Source: an uncultured Pseudobutyrivibrio sp. (lineage in GTDB: Bacteria > Bacillota > Clostridia > Lachnospirales > Lachnospiraceae). From it: a DNA stretch of 10,003 nt. Location of the stretch: contig URCQ01000040.1 of NCBI GenBank assembly GCA_900546435.1, forward strand, positions 1 through 10,003, written 5' to 3'. Position numbers and translations under genes: made by a program. Of the stretch, positions 1-7,237 are shown piece by piece. Position 1 is the first letter of the stretch. Each line of letters opens with the position of its first letter. The notes below the pieces were generated by a model, which was given only the letters and a program-made list of their open reading frames with translations, was not told where the DNA came from and made no database searches.

Positions 1-1138
1 GCGCCTTTTGTTTTTTCTCTTTTTTCGGTTTCTTTTCTTTTTTCTCTGACTTAGCCTCTGCTGCTGAAAGTTCTTTTAGGATCTCCAGATTTTCCTGTCC
101 CAAATCTTCCTGTGGTGCCTGTGACAAATCTAAAACTTCTGCATCGGGCTCTTTCTTTTGAAAGATAGCCTTAATCTTTGCCAGCAGGGCTTTTAATCCC
201 TTTTCCCCTGCTTTATCTGCTTCTTTACCTGCTGCTTGATTTTTCACATTCTGTAATGCTTCTTCCGATGATGTATCCGTCTTTTCTGCCATTTCATCGA
301 ATGTTTCCTGCGCTTCTTCTAATGGAGCATCTTCTCCATCCGCCTGCAACAAAGAGCCAATATCATTCAAATCATCATCGCCAGACAACAATCCCATCAA
401 ATCTATATTATCATCATCTTCATCAATTAAGGAAGATTCCTCGTCCTGCTCAGATCCATTCATTTCTAAGTACTTTGCCAACAGGTCTTCCCCTGCTTCA
501 CCAATGGAGGCTTCCCCCTGATCTTTCGCAAACTGTTCATCCATCTCGTCTGCGCCATACCCGTCAAGTGCCGGCAAATCATCATCGACATCCAAAGAAT
601 CCTCTTCTGGTTCTGCTTCTTCGTCTAATCTAATCTGTTCTGCTTCTTCATTTACAGATTCATCATCTTCTGCTGTATCTTCATCTATATGCAAAATAGG
701 TATCTCGTCTGTATCTTCTGCCTGTTCCTCATGCTCCAGCTGTTCTTTTGCCTGATTTACAATATTCTCTATGTTATTCATAAAGGATGCCGGCTGTTCA
801 TCCTGTTCATAGGAAAGTTCATCCTGTGCGATTTCATCTTCAAACTCACGAATAAAAGAATCAGATTCATCTATATCTTCATCTAATTCTTCTTCAAACT
901 TTTTCAAAAATTCATCTTCTGATAATGCCTTACGTAAATTTTCATGTGTGGATGGCTCCGGCTTATAATCACGGATTCCACTCGCCTCCATAAAATCGTC
1001 CTGCGGTTTAATTTTATTTCTCTGTTCCTGTTTTTCTCTCAGAATTTCTTCCGTCTGTTTCTGTGCATCTGTAACATCTTTTCGCACATTCTGCACCGAA
1101 TTTAAGAGTCCATCCAAGTAGTCTTCTGAATTCGCCAA
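1..1138 (-). CDS. Long acidic protein of unknown function, C-terminus cut off by the window edge
   Basis: I do not recognise this gene. An open frame of 379 codons runs from a TTG at 1138 off the left edge. TTG is chosen because GGAGG (1150-1146) lies 7 bases upstream and the next in-frame ATG is about 50 codons in. The N-terminal 50 residues look helical and charged. Residues about 70-300 are extremely rich in Asp and Glu, with little sign of a globular fold. Within this, two short hydrophobic patches (DLMGLL near 247 and IGSLL near 260) stand out. From about residue 300 the composition becomes Lys/Ala-rich, ending in repeated KKEKK-like runs at the window edge, so a positively charged linker, perhaps before a membrane or other domain, lies outside the view. 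It follows cheV by 74 bases on the same strand, so co-transcription is possible. Function is open. Confidence 0.85.
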   Translation of the reverse strand, partial: MANSEDYLDGLLNSVQNVRKDVTDAQKQTEEILREKQEQRNKIKPQDDFMEASGIRDYKPEPSTHENLRKALSEDEFLKKFEEELDEDIDESDSFIREFEDEIAQDELSYEQDEQPASFMNNIENIVNQAKEQLEHEEQAEDTDEIPILHIDEDTAEDDESVNEEAEQIRLDEEAEPEEDSLDVDDDLPALDGYGADEMDEQFAKDQGEASIGEAGEDLLAKYLEMNGSEQDEESSLIDEDDDNIDLMGLLSGDDDLNDIGSLLQADGEDAPLEEAQETFDEMAEKTDTSSEEALQNVKNQAAGKEADKAGEKGLKALLAKIKAIFQKKEPDAEVLDLSQAPQEDLGQENLEILKELSAAEAKSEKKEKKPKKEKKQKA

Positions 1139-1145
1139 ATTGTTA

Positions 1146-1150
1146 CCTCC
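1146..1150 (-). promoter_or_regulatory. Ribosome binding site that fixes a TTG start
   Basis: On the minus strand GGAGG is followed by 7 bases and then TTG GCG AAT. No ATG or GTG is available at suitable spacing, so this site is the reason for calling a TTG start for the acidic protein. Confidence 0.7.
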
Positions 1151-1173
1151 AAAATGGTTTTATATATAGTTAA

Positions 1174-1196
1174 GGGATGTGGCAAAAGCACATCCC
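1174..1196 (-). terminator. Hairpin between cheV and the acidic-protein gene; weak terminator or attenuator
   Basis: A perfect 8-bp inverted repeat (GGGATGTG / CACATCCC, 7-base loop) sits just after the cheV stop codon. On the minus strand it is followed by TTAACTATATATAAAACC, not a clean U-run, so it would be a leaky terminator or an mRNA-stabilising structure. The 3' arm also overlaps a promoter-like TTGCCA with TATAAA 15 bases on, so the downstream gene might have its own weak promoter here. Confidence 0.45.
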
Positions 1197-1212
1197 ACTT
1201 TTATCCTATATA

Positions 1213-2130
1213 TTATTTGCGACCTGCCTCATATTTCTCGATCAGACCATCAATGGCTGATACTAATTTACCGATTTCCGGCTTGGTCAACTGTGCATCC
1301 GCTCCAAGGGATTCTCCTTTAAGTCTGATTTCCTCATTAATCAGAGATGAGAAGATAACCACTGGAATCTTTTTCATAACTTCGTTTTCTTTGACTAATT
1401 TCGTCAAACGATGACCATCCATAAGTGGCATCTCAATATCAGTGATAATACAATGTACATCGTCCAAAACGGTTCCACGTTCTTTCATCTCGCACAGTTT
1501 ATCCCATGCTTCCTGTCCATTCATATTAACAATCAAATTCGTGTATCCTGCTTTACGCAAGCATTCACATATTAATTTACTCAGAAGAGGTGAGTCTTCC
1601 GCAATTAAGATTGGTGAATTGCTTCGATCACGTTTCTCGTAGCTATCCATATCAGAAACCTTCAAGCCAGTCTCCGGATTGATATCAGATACAATCTTTT
1701 CAAAGTCAAGAATAACTACTAATTTGTCGTCAAGTTTTACAACACCTGTAGATACTGCAGTATCATCTGCACTGATGGTTGCATCTGGCTTAATGATATG
1801 TTCCCAGGATACTCTATGAATACCGAGCACCTCATCTACATGAAATGCTGTGTTTAACTTATTAAAATTCGTAATAATGAAAAGACCATCTGTCTCTGCT
1901 GGCTCTGTAATATTTAAACATTTACGAAGATTAATAACAGAAATCATGGTGTCTCTTGGCATGAAAATACCTTCTACACATGGGTGTGAATTTGGAAGTG
2001 GTGTTACCGGTTGATAAAGTAAAATCTCACGGATTTTTGCCACATTGATACCATAATGATTATCGGCTACCTTAAATTCCAAAATTTCTAATTCATTCGT
2101 CCCTGACTCAAGTAAAATATTTGTGTCCAT
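1213..2130 (-). CDS. cheV: CheV chemotaxis coupling protein (CheW domain plus receiver)
   Basis: A 305-residue protein that couples chemoreceptors to CheA and uses a phosphorylatable receiver for adaptation. Residues about 12-150 form a CheW-like domain (LEFKVADNHYGINVAKIREI, then a region around VINLRK and a second half ending VVILDFEKIV). Residues about 173-300 form a receiver: acidic pair E178/D179 (ILIAEDS), phosphoacceptor D231 in IITDIEMPLMDG, S261/S262 at the switch position, and K283 in LTKPE. The length is normal for CheV. An upstream in-frame GTG at 2160 would add 10 residues, but GGGAGG lies 7 bases before the ATG at 2130, so the shorter form is preferred. It follows a lipoprotein gene by 39 bases and probably shares its transcript. 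No other chemotaxis or flagellar gene is in the window. It implies a motile organism. Confidence 0.95.
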   Translation of the reverse strand: MDTNILLESGTNELEILEFKVADNHYGINVAKIREILLYQPVTPLPNSHPCVEGIFMPRDTMISVINLRKCLNITEPAETDGLFIITNFNKLNTAFHVDEVLGIHRVSWEHIIKPDATISADDTAVSTGVVKLDDKLVVILDFEKIVSDINPETGLKVSDMDSYEKRDRSNSPILIAEDSPLLSKLICECLRKAGYTNLIVNMNGQEAWDKLCEMKERGTVLDDVHCIITDIEMPLMDGHRLTKLVKENEVMKKIPVVIFSSLINEEIRLKGESLGADAQLTKPEIGKLVSAIDGLIEKYEAGRK

Positions 2131-2137
2131 ACCTTTT

Positions 2138-2143
2138 CCTCCC
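2138..2143 (-). promoter_or_regulatory. Ribosome binding site deciding the cheV start
   Basis: GGGAGG lies 7 bases before ATG 2130 and inside the reading frame that would begin at GTG 2160. It favours the internal ATG, which also gives an N-terminus (MDTNILLESG) typical of CheV. Confidence 0.75.
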
Positions 2144-2169
2144 AAATGCCGCAACGGCACTTATGCAAA

Positions 2170-2841
2170 TTACTGTAAATTGATTGTGTTTGTTTGCCCG
2201 TCTTTTGATACCTGTAGTGCCAAACTTGAAATATTTTCCAAATCTGCCGTACTTACCTGAAACAAAAGATCCGTATCCACTGTCTCCTGTGCGTCAAGAG
2301 ACTTATTGTAATATGTCGATAAATCAGCCATTGATAATGTTGTAAGCCCATCGACCGTTGTTTCATCATTGATTGTGATTTTATAAGTGATTGGCTGATT
2401 GATCAAATCTACCAGCATACCCTGTTCCGTTGTATTTGTTACCTGAATATGTAAAATCAGATATGAATATCCTTCTCCTGCATCTGGAATAGCAACATCC
2501 GTTGTCTCATATGAAGTCGATATGTCATATCCCTGATAAGAAAACGAAATTCCAGATATGCCAATGGCATCTGACAATGTCATCTGCGGTTCACTCTGTT
2601 GTGTATTCTGTTCATCTGCATCAACATCAGTGTCTGTATCCTGTTGCTTGTCTTTATTTTCTTTGGAAACATAACTGTAACCTGTGTCCTGCGCCCGATT
2701 ATACTTCGAAATCATCTTTGCTGCATATAATACAACCTGGTCTTCTTCCTCTTCCGTCATTACGTATAATTTGCCACATCCAGTCAGCAACAGACAGAAA
2801 CACAACATCACACCGCAAAGAACCCGCTTTTTATATTTCAT
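2170..2841 (-). CDS. Putative surface lipoprotein of unknown function
   Basis: A 223-residue protein with a lipoprotein signal: basic MKYKKR, a hydrophobic stretch at 8-20, and the lipobox L-T-G-C with lipidated Cys22. It should be anchored to the outer face of the membrane. After a short helical segment comes a Gln/Asp-rich linker at about 60-87 (with DTDTDVDAD), then a probable beta-rich domain at about 95-215 with alternating hydrophobic strands such as YSYLILHIQVTNTT. That strand pattern resembles DUF4352 / telokin-like lipoprotein domains, but this is resemblance only. AAGGAG lies 6 bases before the ATG. A good promoter sits upstream, and cheV follows 39 bases downstream, so the two are likely co-transcribed. 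Whether that reflects a shared role in sensing is unknown. Confidence 0.85.
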   Translation of the reverse strand: MKYKKRVLCGVMLCFCLLLTGCGKLYVMTEEEEDQVVLYAAKMISKYNRAQDTGYSYVSKENKDKQQDTDTDVDADEQNTQQSEPQMTLSDAIGISGISFSYQGYDISTSYETTDVAIPDAGEGYSYLILHIQVTNTTEQGMLVDLINQPITYKITINDETTVDGLTTLSMADLSTYYNKSLDAQETVDTDLLFQVSTADLENISSLALQVSKDGQTNTINLQ

Positions 2842-2882
2842 ATTGCGCTCCTTGCACTTGATATTGTTCTATACATACTTTA

Positions 2883-2911
2883 ATGTTATCATTCTTATTC
2901 GCAATATTCAA
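2883..2911 (-). promoter_or_regulatory. Predicted sigma-A promoter of the lipoprotein-cheV unit
   Basis: On the minus strand TTGAAT (2911-2906) is separated by 17 bases from TAACAT (2888-2883), with an extended -10 TG one base before it. The predicted start is near 2876, giving a 35-base leader with a good ribosome binding site. It lies in the 96-base gap after the sensor kinase gene, in which I see no convincing terminator. Confidence 0.5.
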
Positions 2912-2937
2912 CAAGAATTTGTCTATTTTTCAGAAAA

Positions 2938-4422
2938 TCAGCACTCGACTTCAAACCAAAATTCTACGCCATTTTCATGGTTTATGACACCATACGCCTG
3001 TCCCATACTTTCCATGATTGCTTTCACGATGGAAAGGCCAATACCTGTGCCTCCATACTCTCTCGTTCTTGCTTTATCTACTTTATAGAATTTATCCCAA
3101 ATCTGTCCCATACTTTCCTCTGGTATGGCATCTCCTGTATTAAACACGCTGACACGTAATATCTTTTCTTTCGGCGTAAGCTTAATATCAATTTTCTTGT
3201 CGTATTTTGCATGATGAATCGCATTGCTCAGATAATTGCTAATCACCTGTTCCATCGAATATTCATCCGCATAAACAAAAATCTCTTTATCATGCGCAAA
3301 TGAAAGTGTAATATCGTTTTGCTGAAGCAAAATCTGCATGGATTGCACCATACCCTCTAACAATGCAACGATATCAAAATGATCATATTCCATCTCATTG
3401 TTTCCACTCTCGATTTGATTCAATGAAATCATAGATAATACCATACGATTCATTCGTTTCGCCTCATCTATAATAACATCACAATAAAACTCACGGCTTT
3501 CCTCGTCATCCGTGATTCCTTCTGCAAGACCTTCTGCATATCCCTGTATCAACGCAATTGGCGTTTTTAATTCATGTGAAACATTTGCGATAAATTCCTG
3601 CTGTCGCCTTTGTGTCTCCTCTTTTATTGCAATATCCGCCTGCAACTCATGGTTCGCCTGCTTCAGTTCCACAATTGTCTTTTCCAGAGTCTCAGACAAT
3701 TCATTCATATGTTCTCCAAGAACATCCACTTCATTTCTTTTCTTCTGGCTATGATATTTCGCCTGAAAATCAAGGCCAATCATTCTCTTTGAAATATCTG
3801 TTAATGCTAAAATTGGTTTTGTGATTCGCCGCGTCAAAACGGTGGTTGCCAACCCACTTAGCAATAATGCTAAAACACCAATATAAATCAGAAACCGGTT
3901 GGTCAGACCTGTACTTTCCCGTATTCCCTCTACTGCTGAACGGAGCATAATAATATTTCCATCATCCAATGTGCCCCAAAGAACCAGATACTCTTCACCC
4001 AACCGATGATCCATTTGCTGTTTTATTACATAATTTTCGCCGCTTTTTTCAATTCCGGAGCTTCCCTGCATCTGCTGACCAAACATAGCATAATAGAGTT
4101 GTGAATTCAGGTCTGCTGTATCATGCGCTGTTGTAAGTAAAATATTTGCTGCAGAATCCATCACAACAACGGAAATGCTATAATTTGCATGTGCTTTTTC
4201 CAGCTCATCCAAAAATATTTCATCATCCAACTTGTTTTCTACCGCAGCACGATTTACCAGATCATAGGTAGAAATCATTGCATTTTCTTTTTCATGGAGA
4301 TAAAAATATCCCAAAAAGCAAAAGTTGATAATCAGTGGAGCTCCGATGGTCAAGGCTATAATTGTAATATATAGTCCAACCATTTGGCGGTTGATGCTTT
4401 TCACTTTATTATTCGACTTCAA
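2938..4422 (-). CDS. Membrane sensor histidine kinase (HAMP, HisKA, HATPase_c)
   Basis: A 494-residue two-component sensor. TM1 spans about 15-40 and TM2 about 176-196, flanking a roughly 135-residue external sensor region with no recognised fold. A HAMP linker follows (about 197-250, RRITKPILALTDI), then a coiled coil. The HisKA phosphoacceptor is H283 in VSHELKTPI. The ATPase domain has the N box with N400 (NYLSNAIHH), a G1-like FNTGDAIPEE in which the usual Asp is replaced by Asn-Thr, F-box DKFYK, and G2 GGTGIGLSIV. Its start is uncertain. TTG 4422 overlaps the regulator's stop region by 14 bases with only GGGG upstream as a possible Shine-Dalgarno; GTG 4404 is the alternative and would still keep TM1. 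The overlap implies translational coupling with the regulator, its presumed cognate partner. The signal is unknown. Confidence 0.93.
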   Translation of the reverse strand: MKSNNKVKSINRQMVGLYITIIALTIGAPLIINFCFLGYFYLHEKENAMISTYDLVNRAAVENKLDDEIFLDELEKAHANYSISVVVMDSAANILLTTAHDTADLNSQLYYAMFGQQMQGSSGIEKSGENYVIKQQMDHRLGEEYLVLWGTLDDGNIIMLRSAVEGIRESTGLTNRFLIYIGVLALLLSGLATTVLTRRITKPILALTDISKRMIGLDFQAKYHSQKKRNEVDVLGEHMNELSETLEKTIVELKQANHELQADIAIKEETQRRQQEFIANVSHELKTPIALIQGYAEGLAEGITDDEESREFYCDVIIDEAKRMNRMVLSMISLNQIESGNNEMEYDHFDIVALLEGMVQSMQILLQQNDITLSFAHDKEIFVYADEYSMEQVISNYLSNAIHHAKYDKKIDIKLTPKEKILRVSVFNTGDAIPEESMGQIWDKFYKVDKARTREYGGTGIGLSIVKAIMESMGQAYGVINHENGVEFWFEVEC

Positions 4423-5092
4423 ATTTGTACCCCATTCCCCAGATGGTCTTAATATAGTTGCCTTTATCGCCTAATTTTGCACGTAATTTTTTCACATGGG
4501 TGTCTATGGTTCTTGCATCACCAAAATAATCATAATTCCATACACCATTCAAAATACGATCTCTGGATAACGCAATCCCTGCATTTTGTATAAAATAGGT
4601 CAATAGTTCAAATTCTTTGACACTAAGTACCACTTCCTTACCGTCAATCGTAACAATATGTGCTTTACGATCTACAGAAATTCCTCCCGCTTCCATAATA
4701 TCTTTATTCTCATCCTCTGTATCCGTCGTTCTGCGAATGATGGCATTGACATGTGCAACCAGAATTTTCGGACTAAATGGTTTTGGAATATATTCATCCG
4801 CACCATACTCATAACCATTTAATATATCGTTTTCTTCGCTTTTTGCTGTCAGCATGACAATTGGTATCTGTGAAGTTTCTCTGACTTCCTTGCATACCAT
4901 AAAACCGTCCACGCCAGGCATCATCACATCTAAAATCATCAGTGCAAGGTCTTTTTCCTGGTAAAAAATATCCAGTGCCTGTTCGCCATCTGCTGCCTCT
5001 AGCACCTCATACCCTTCACGAACCAGGTAATCCGAAACCAATTTGCGCAGTCTTGCTTCATCGTCTGCAATTAAAATCTTCTTTCCAGCCAT
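4409..5092 (-). CDS. OmpR/PhoB-family response regulator
   Basis: A 227-residue transcription regulator. The receiver occupies about 4-118, with acidic pocket D10/D11, phosphoacceptor D55 in MILDVMMPG, T82 and K104 (PKPF). A winged-helix DNA-binding domain follows at about 128-225, with the typical LSVKEFELL and DTHVKKLRAKLG and the C-terminal hairpin WGMGYKFE. ATG 5092 is chosen because AAAGGTG (5108-5102) lies 9 bases upstream; a GTG at 5113 in the same frame would place that site inside the gene. The length is normal for the family. It overlaps the sensor kinase by 14 bases, so the pair forms an operon. Targets are unknown. An inverted repeat just upstream of its promoter could be an autoregulatory operator. 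Confidence 0.95.
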   Translation of the reverse strand: MAGKKILIADDEARLRKLVSDYLVREGYEVLEAADGEQALDIFYQEKDLALMILDVMMPGVDGFMVCKEVRETSQIPIVMLTAKSEENDILNGYEYGADEYIPKPFSPKILVAHVNAIIRRTTDTEDENKDIMEAGGISVDRKAHIVTIDGKEVVLSVKEFELLTYFIQNAGIALSRDRILNGVWNYDYFGDARTIDTHVKKLRAKLGDKGNYIKTIWGMGYKFEVE

Positions 5093-5122
5093 GTTATCAT
5101 ACACCTTTCCCACTACTGTTTT

Positions 5123-5150
5123 CTTCTATGCTACACGTATATTATGTCAA
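5123..5150 (-). promoter_or_regulatory. Predicted promoter of the two-component operon
   Basis: A perfect -35 TTGACA (5150-5145) is followed 16 bases later by TAGAAG (5128-5123), a 4 of 6 match to the -10 consensus. An alternative reading is an extended -10, TGA-CATAAT, using the same TG and no clear -35. Either way transcription would start in the 85-base gap before the regulator. Confidence 0.45.
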
Positions 5151-5155
5151 AATTG

Positions 5156-5172
5156 TGACGATTTGGTCGTCA
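5156..5172. promoter_or_regulatory. Inverted repeat just upstream of the two-component promoter
   Basis: TGACGA at 5156-5161 and TCGTCA at 5167-5172 form a perfect 6-bp inverted repeat with a 5-base centre. It begins 6 bases upstream of the TTGACA -35 box. A third related half-site (TGTCAA) overlaps the -35 itself. The position suits a regulator operator. On the minus strand it could also act as a weak terminator of the upstream gene, but the following CAATTTTG is a poor U-run. Confidence 0.35.
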
Positions 5173-5177
5173 TACCT

Positions 5178-5912
5178 CTAATGCTTTAATTGTTGTTCCC
5201 GCTCGTTTAATTCCTGCTCGCGCTGGTCTAGCTGTTGTTCCCAGGAAGCATATTTATTTATGATTTTCTCCTCATAATTTAAAATCGTCGGGTTCTGGCT
5301 TGTTGCATTGATCGCGAACATTCCAATGATAATGAGAAGCATCGTCACACACGCAATCAAAAGTATATGCGACATTTTCTTATACTTTTTCATTGCTACT
5401 GTTACTTCTTCCACAGTCATTGGCTGCTCTTCTTTTATTTTTGCGTGTTTTTGTGAGATTTGTCTGCCCTTTTTTTCTTTTGCTTGCTCTTGCTTTGCAT
5501 CTATTTTTTGCTTTGTCTCTGCCTTATCCTGAGTTTTCGCACTTGATTGTATTTTTGATTCTGTTTTTTTCTTTATTTTCTTATCTTCTTCTGCATGTTT
5601 TGCTTCGTCCTCTTTGATTAAAATACGCTTCTCATTTTCCTGCTTCGCTGCAATTTGTGGGATTTCCGGGACATCTGCATCCGAAATTTCCGGCAATGCA
5701 AGCAGTTGTTTTCTCATATCCTCCAAAAAGCCAATGCCTAGTTTCGTATGAAACAGATTTTTCTTGACCATTTGCTGATATGCTGCAAGCACTGCCTGTG
5801 GATCCTCGGTATTGATCTGTTTCATGATATAAGAAATTGCCTGTACTTCTCGTTGTGCTTCCTTCGCTTCTTCTTCTGTATCAAACGAAAAATCACCGAT
5901 TACATATGCCAT
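5178..5912 (-). CDS. Single-span membrane protein with charged coiled-coil regions, unknown function
   Basis: I do not recognise this family. The product is 244 residues. Residues 1-75 form a helical domain with some hydrophobic core (DFSFDTEEEAKEAQ, then AVLAAYQQMVKKNLF). Residues about 90-165 are low-complexity Lys/Glu/Gln, probably coiled coil. One membrane helix lies at about 181-201 (ILLIACVTMLLIIIGMF). The C-terminal 213-244 is another coiled coil ending in QREQELNEREQQLKH. With the basic side before the helix, the N-terminus is likely cytoplasmic and the short C-terminus outside. ATG 5912 is chosen because GGGAG (5925-5921) lies 8 bases upstream; a TTG at 5936 would give 8 more residues. 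Its start overlaps by 20 bases the tail of a decayed hybrid-kinase gene, which suggests the two were once translationally coupled. Confidence 0.85.
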   Translation of the reverse strand: MAYVIGDFSFDTEEEAKEAQREVQAISYIMKQINTEDPQAVLAAYQQMVKKNLFHTKLGIGFLEDMRKQLLALPEISDADVPEIPQIAAKQENEKRILIKEDEAKHAEEDKKIKKKTESKIQSSAKTQDKAETKQKIDAKQEQAKEKKGRQISQKHAKIKEEQPMTVEEVTVAMKKYKKMSHILLIACVTMLLIIIGMFAINATSQNPTILNYEEKIINKYASWEQQLDQREQELNEREQQLKH

Positions 5913-6426
5913 CGTATTCTCTCCCTTCTTTTGCAATCATCTCGTACGCTGATAAATAATCTTCGCGTTCTATCTTGCGTCTTGCTTCTTCTAATTGATA
6001 TATTTTTCCCTGCAGTTTCCAACGCCTTAGCCTCTGCGGAAGTTTCCATTGCACCTATCGTTTTCATCACACTTTTTATGCCATGCACTTCCACCGTATA
6101 GTTTTTCCAATCCTGCGCCTGGTACAATCTTCGATTTTAATCCAATTATGTTCTCCTCGTATCGCATCTGCTAAATCTAAATTACTAAATGGCACAACCA
6201 ATACTTTTTGATTCGAATACTTTTCACGGTTTGCAGATTTCTGACAAATAATAATCATGTGCACATTTTTTGACAAATGCAAGAAATAATCTTTGTGTAC
6301 CTCATATTGAGCCTCATCTATTACAACGGTATTTCCCACAGGATATTCTAAAAGTTATCTTGCTGTAGCATTATAATAGGAAATCTTCCCACTTATAAAC
6401 CACTTTCTATTGTAATGAAGTCCCAT
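5893..6426 (-). pseudogene. Decayed hybrid histidine kinase remnant (receiver-like piece, HPt piece, C-terminal tail)
   Basis: Three minus-strand frames carry coherent protein fragments in collinear order. Frame A (about 6426-6130), interrupted by TAA at 6357-6355, reads like part of a degenerate receiver (NTVVIDEAQYE, then MIIICQKS and KVLVVPFSNLDLADAIRGE). Frame B (about 6130-6003) is an unmistakable HPt segment: QDWKNYTVEVHGIKSVMKTIG, with phosphoacceptor His at codon 6085-6083. It then runs on to AKALETAGK. Frame C (about 6003-5893) continues as LEEARRKIEREDYLSAYEMI and stops at TGA 5895-5893. The switch from B to C fits a one-base slip in GGGAAAAA. The A-to-B junction lacks the true receiver that such kinases usually have before HPt, so a deletion is likely. 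The sensor, HisKA and ATPase parts are absent. Calling it a hybrid-kinase relic rests on family knowledge; the broken frames are seen directly. Confidence 0.7.
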
Positions 6427-6463
6427 CTAAAGTGCAAGATAAAGGCAGAAAAAATCTGACATT

Positions 6464-7225
6464 TTACGACGTTTGTCGAAACTCCGTGACATGTTTTCTA
6501 CGCCAATTTGGGAACAGATTTCTCTGGCACTTTGTATTTTTTCTTTGCTCTATTGCAATGGTATCAAAAAAAGTCTGCCACAATGGATGATATGGATCTG
6601 CAATCTGTTCTGATTGTGCCAGACGTTCTGCTTCCTGCTCTGTCATTTCTCTGATATAAAAAGATTCATTTTTAGGATGTACTGCAGCAAGTTTTCTACC
6701 GTCGTCAATCAACATCCAATCTTCCGATGGCATCCGATCCGAAAAGTGTTCTGCAAGTAACGACAATATCGCATGTTTTGGTCCTATATGTGCTATGTAA
6801 ACCTGTTCACCTATGCCATCAAAACGCACAAATTCCCGTAAGCTGTGCATTTCATTCTGCACGTTACGGGCAATCTGCATCATACGACAAACGATTGGTT
6901 CCGCTAAATGTGCCATTACATTACTGTTTTTAAATCCATATTTAAGAAACTGATATATATCCATCATGGTATCTTGTTTTGCCAGCATCACATAATACAC
7001 ACAGGTATATGCCTCCCACGAAATTTTTCGATAAATGGACGTCATAACTTTCTTTGCTTTTTCACGATCTATCTCAACATGATGATATTCGTCAAATAAC
7101 GTTGGCTGAATGATAGGTTCTCGTTGTAATTTCACTTTTTCCCGATGCGAAATCTCCCAATCCCACGCCTCATATATACACGTAAGCATTGCTTCCGGAT
7201 GGTTCTCACAAGTAAATATCTGCAT
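6464..7225 (-). CDS. DUF4130-type DNA metabolism protein, partner of the radical SAM protein
   Basis: A 253-residue protein matching from memory the TIGR03915 / DUF4130 family, which is encoded beside, or fused into, radical SAM/uracil-glycosylase-linked repair modules. Family-like signatures include FDEYHHVEIDREKAKKV (44-60), the R-K-I-S pattern (66-69), a stretch running from FVRFDGIG through HIGPKHAILSLLAEHFSDRM (132-165), WMLIDDGRKLA (170-180), and the terminal DPYHPLWQTFFDTIAIEQRKN followed by a TEF ending. The length is typical and it seems complete. No catalytic residues can be assigned from sequence alone, and its biochemical role is not established. GAGAGG lies 6 bases before the ATG, and the gap to the radical SAM stop is 12 bases, so the two are clearly co-transcribed. 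Residues 40-44 are QPTLF, which resembles a sliding-clamp-binding motif. Confidence 0.9.
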   Translation of the reverse strand: MQIFTCENHPEAMLTCIYEAWDWEISHREKVKLQREPIIQPTLFDEYHHVEIDREKAKKVMTSIYRKISWEAYTCVYYVMLAKQDTMMDIYQFLKYGFKNSNVMAHLAEPIVCRMMQIARNVQNEMHSLREFVRFDGIGEQVYIAHIGPKHAILSLLAEHFSDRMPSEDWMLIDDGRKLAAVHPKNESFYIREMTEQEAERLAQSEQIADPYHPLWQTFFDTIAIEQRKNTKCQRNLFPNWRRKHVTEFRQTS

Positions 7226-7237
7226 ACGTCACCTCTC

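Noticed and set aside
178..633. 151-codon plus-strand open frame
   Set aside because: It lies antisense to the acidic protein, has no ribosome binding site, and its Leu/His/Pro-rich product is what the complement of an Asp/Glu-rich coding region gives.
2502..3088. Two overlapping plus-strand open frames across the lipoprotein start and the kinase end
   Set aside because: They are antisense to well-supported genes, and their compositions do not resemble any protein family.
5900..6339. Two separate small genes of 75 and 87 codons
   Set aside because: Their starts are TTG and GTG without ribosome binding sites. Their sequences are consecutive pieces of one hybrid-kinase type protein in different frames, so a single pseudogene explains them better.
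6409..6437. Promoter-like TTGCAC-17-TACAAT upstream of the pseudogene
   Set aside because: The -10 is good, but the -35 matches only 3 of 6 and the site overlaps the decayed coding remnant. In AT-rich DNA such matches are frequent, so it is not listed as a feature.
6441..6463. Possible terminator after the DUF4130 gene
   Set aside because: CAGA-TTTTT-TCTG gives only a 4-bp stem and no clean U-run follows, so it is too weak to call.
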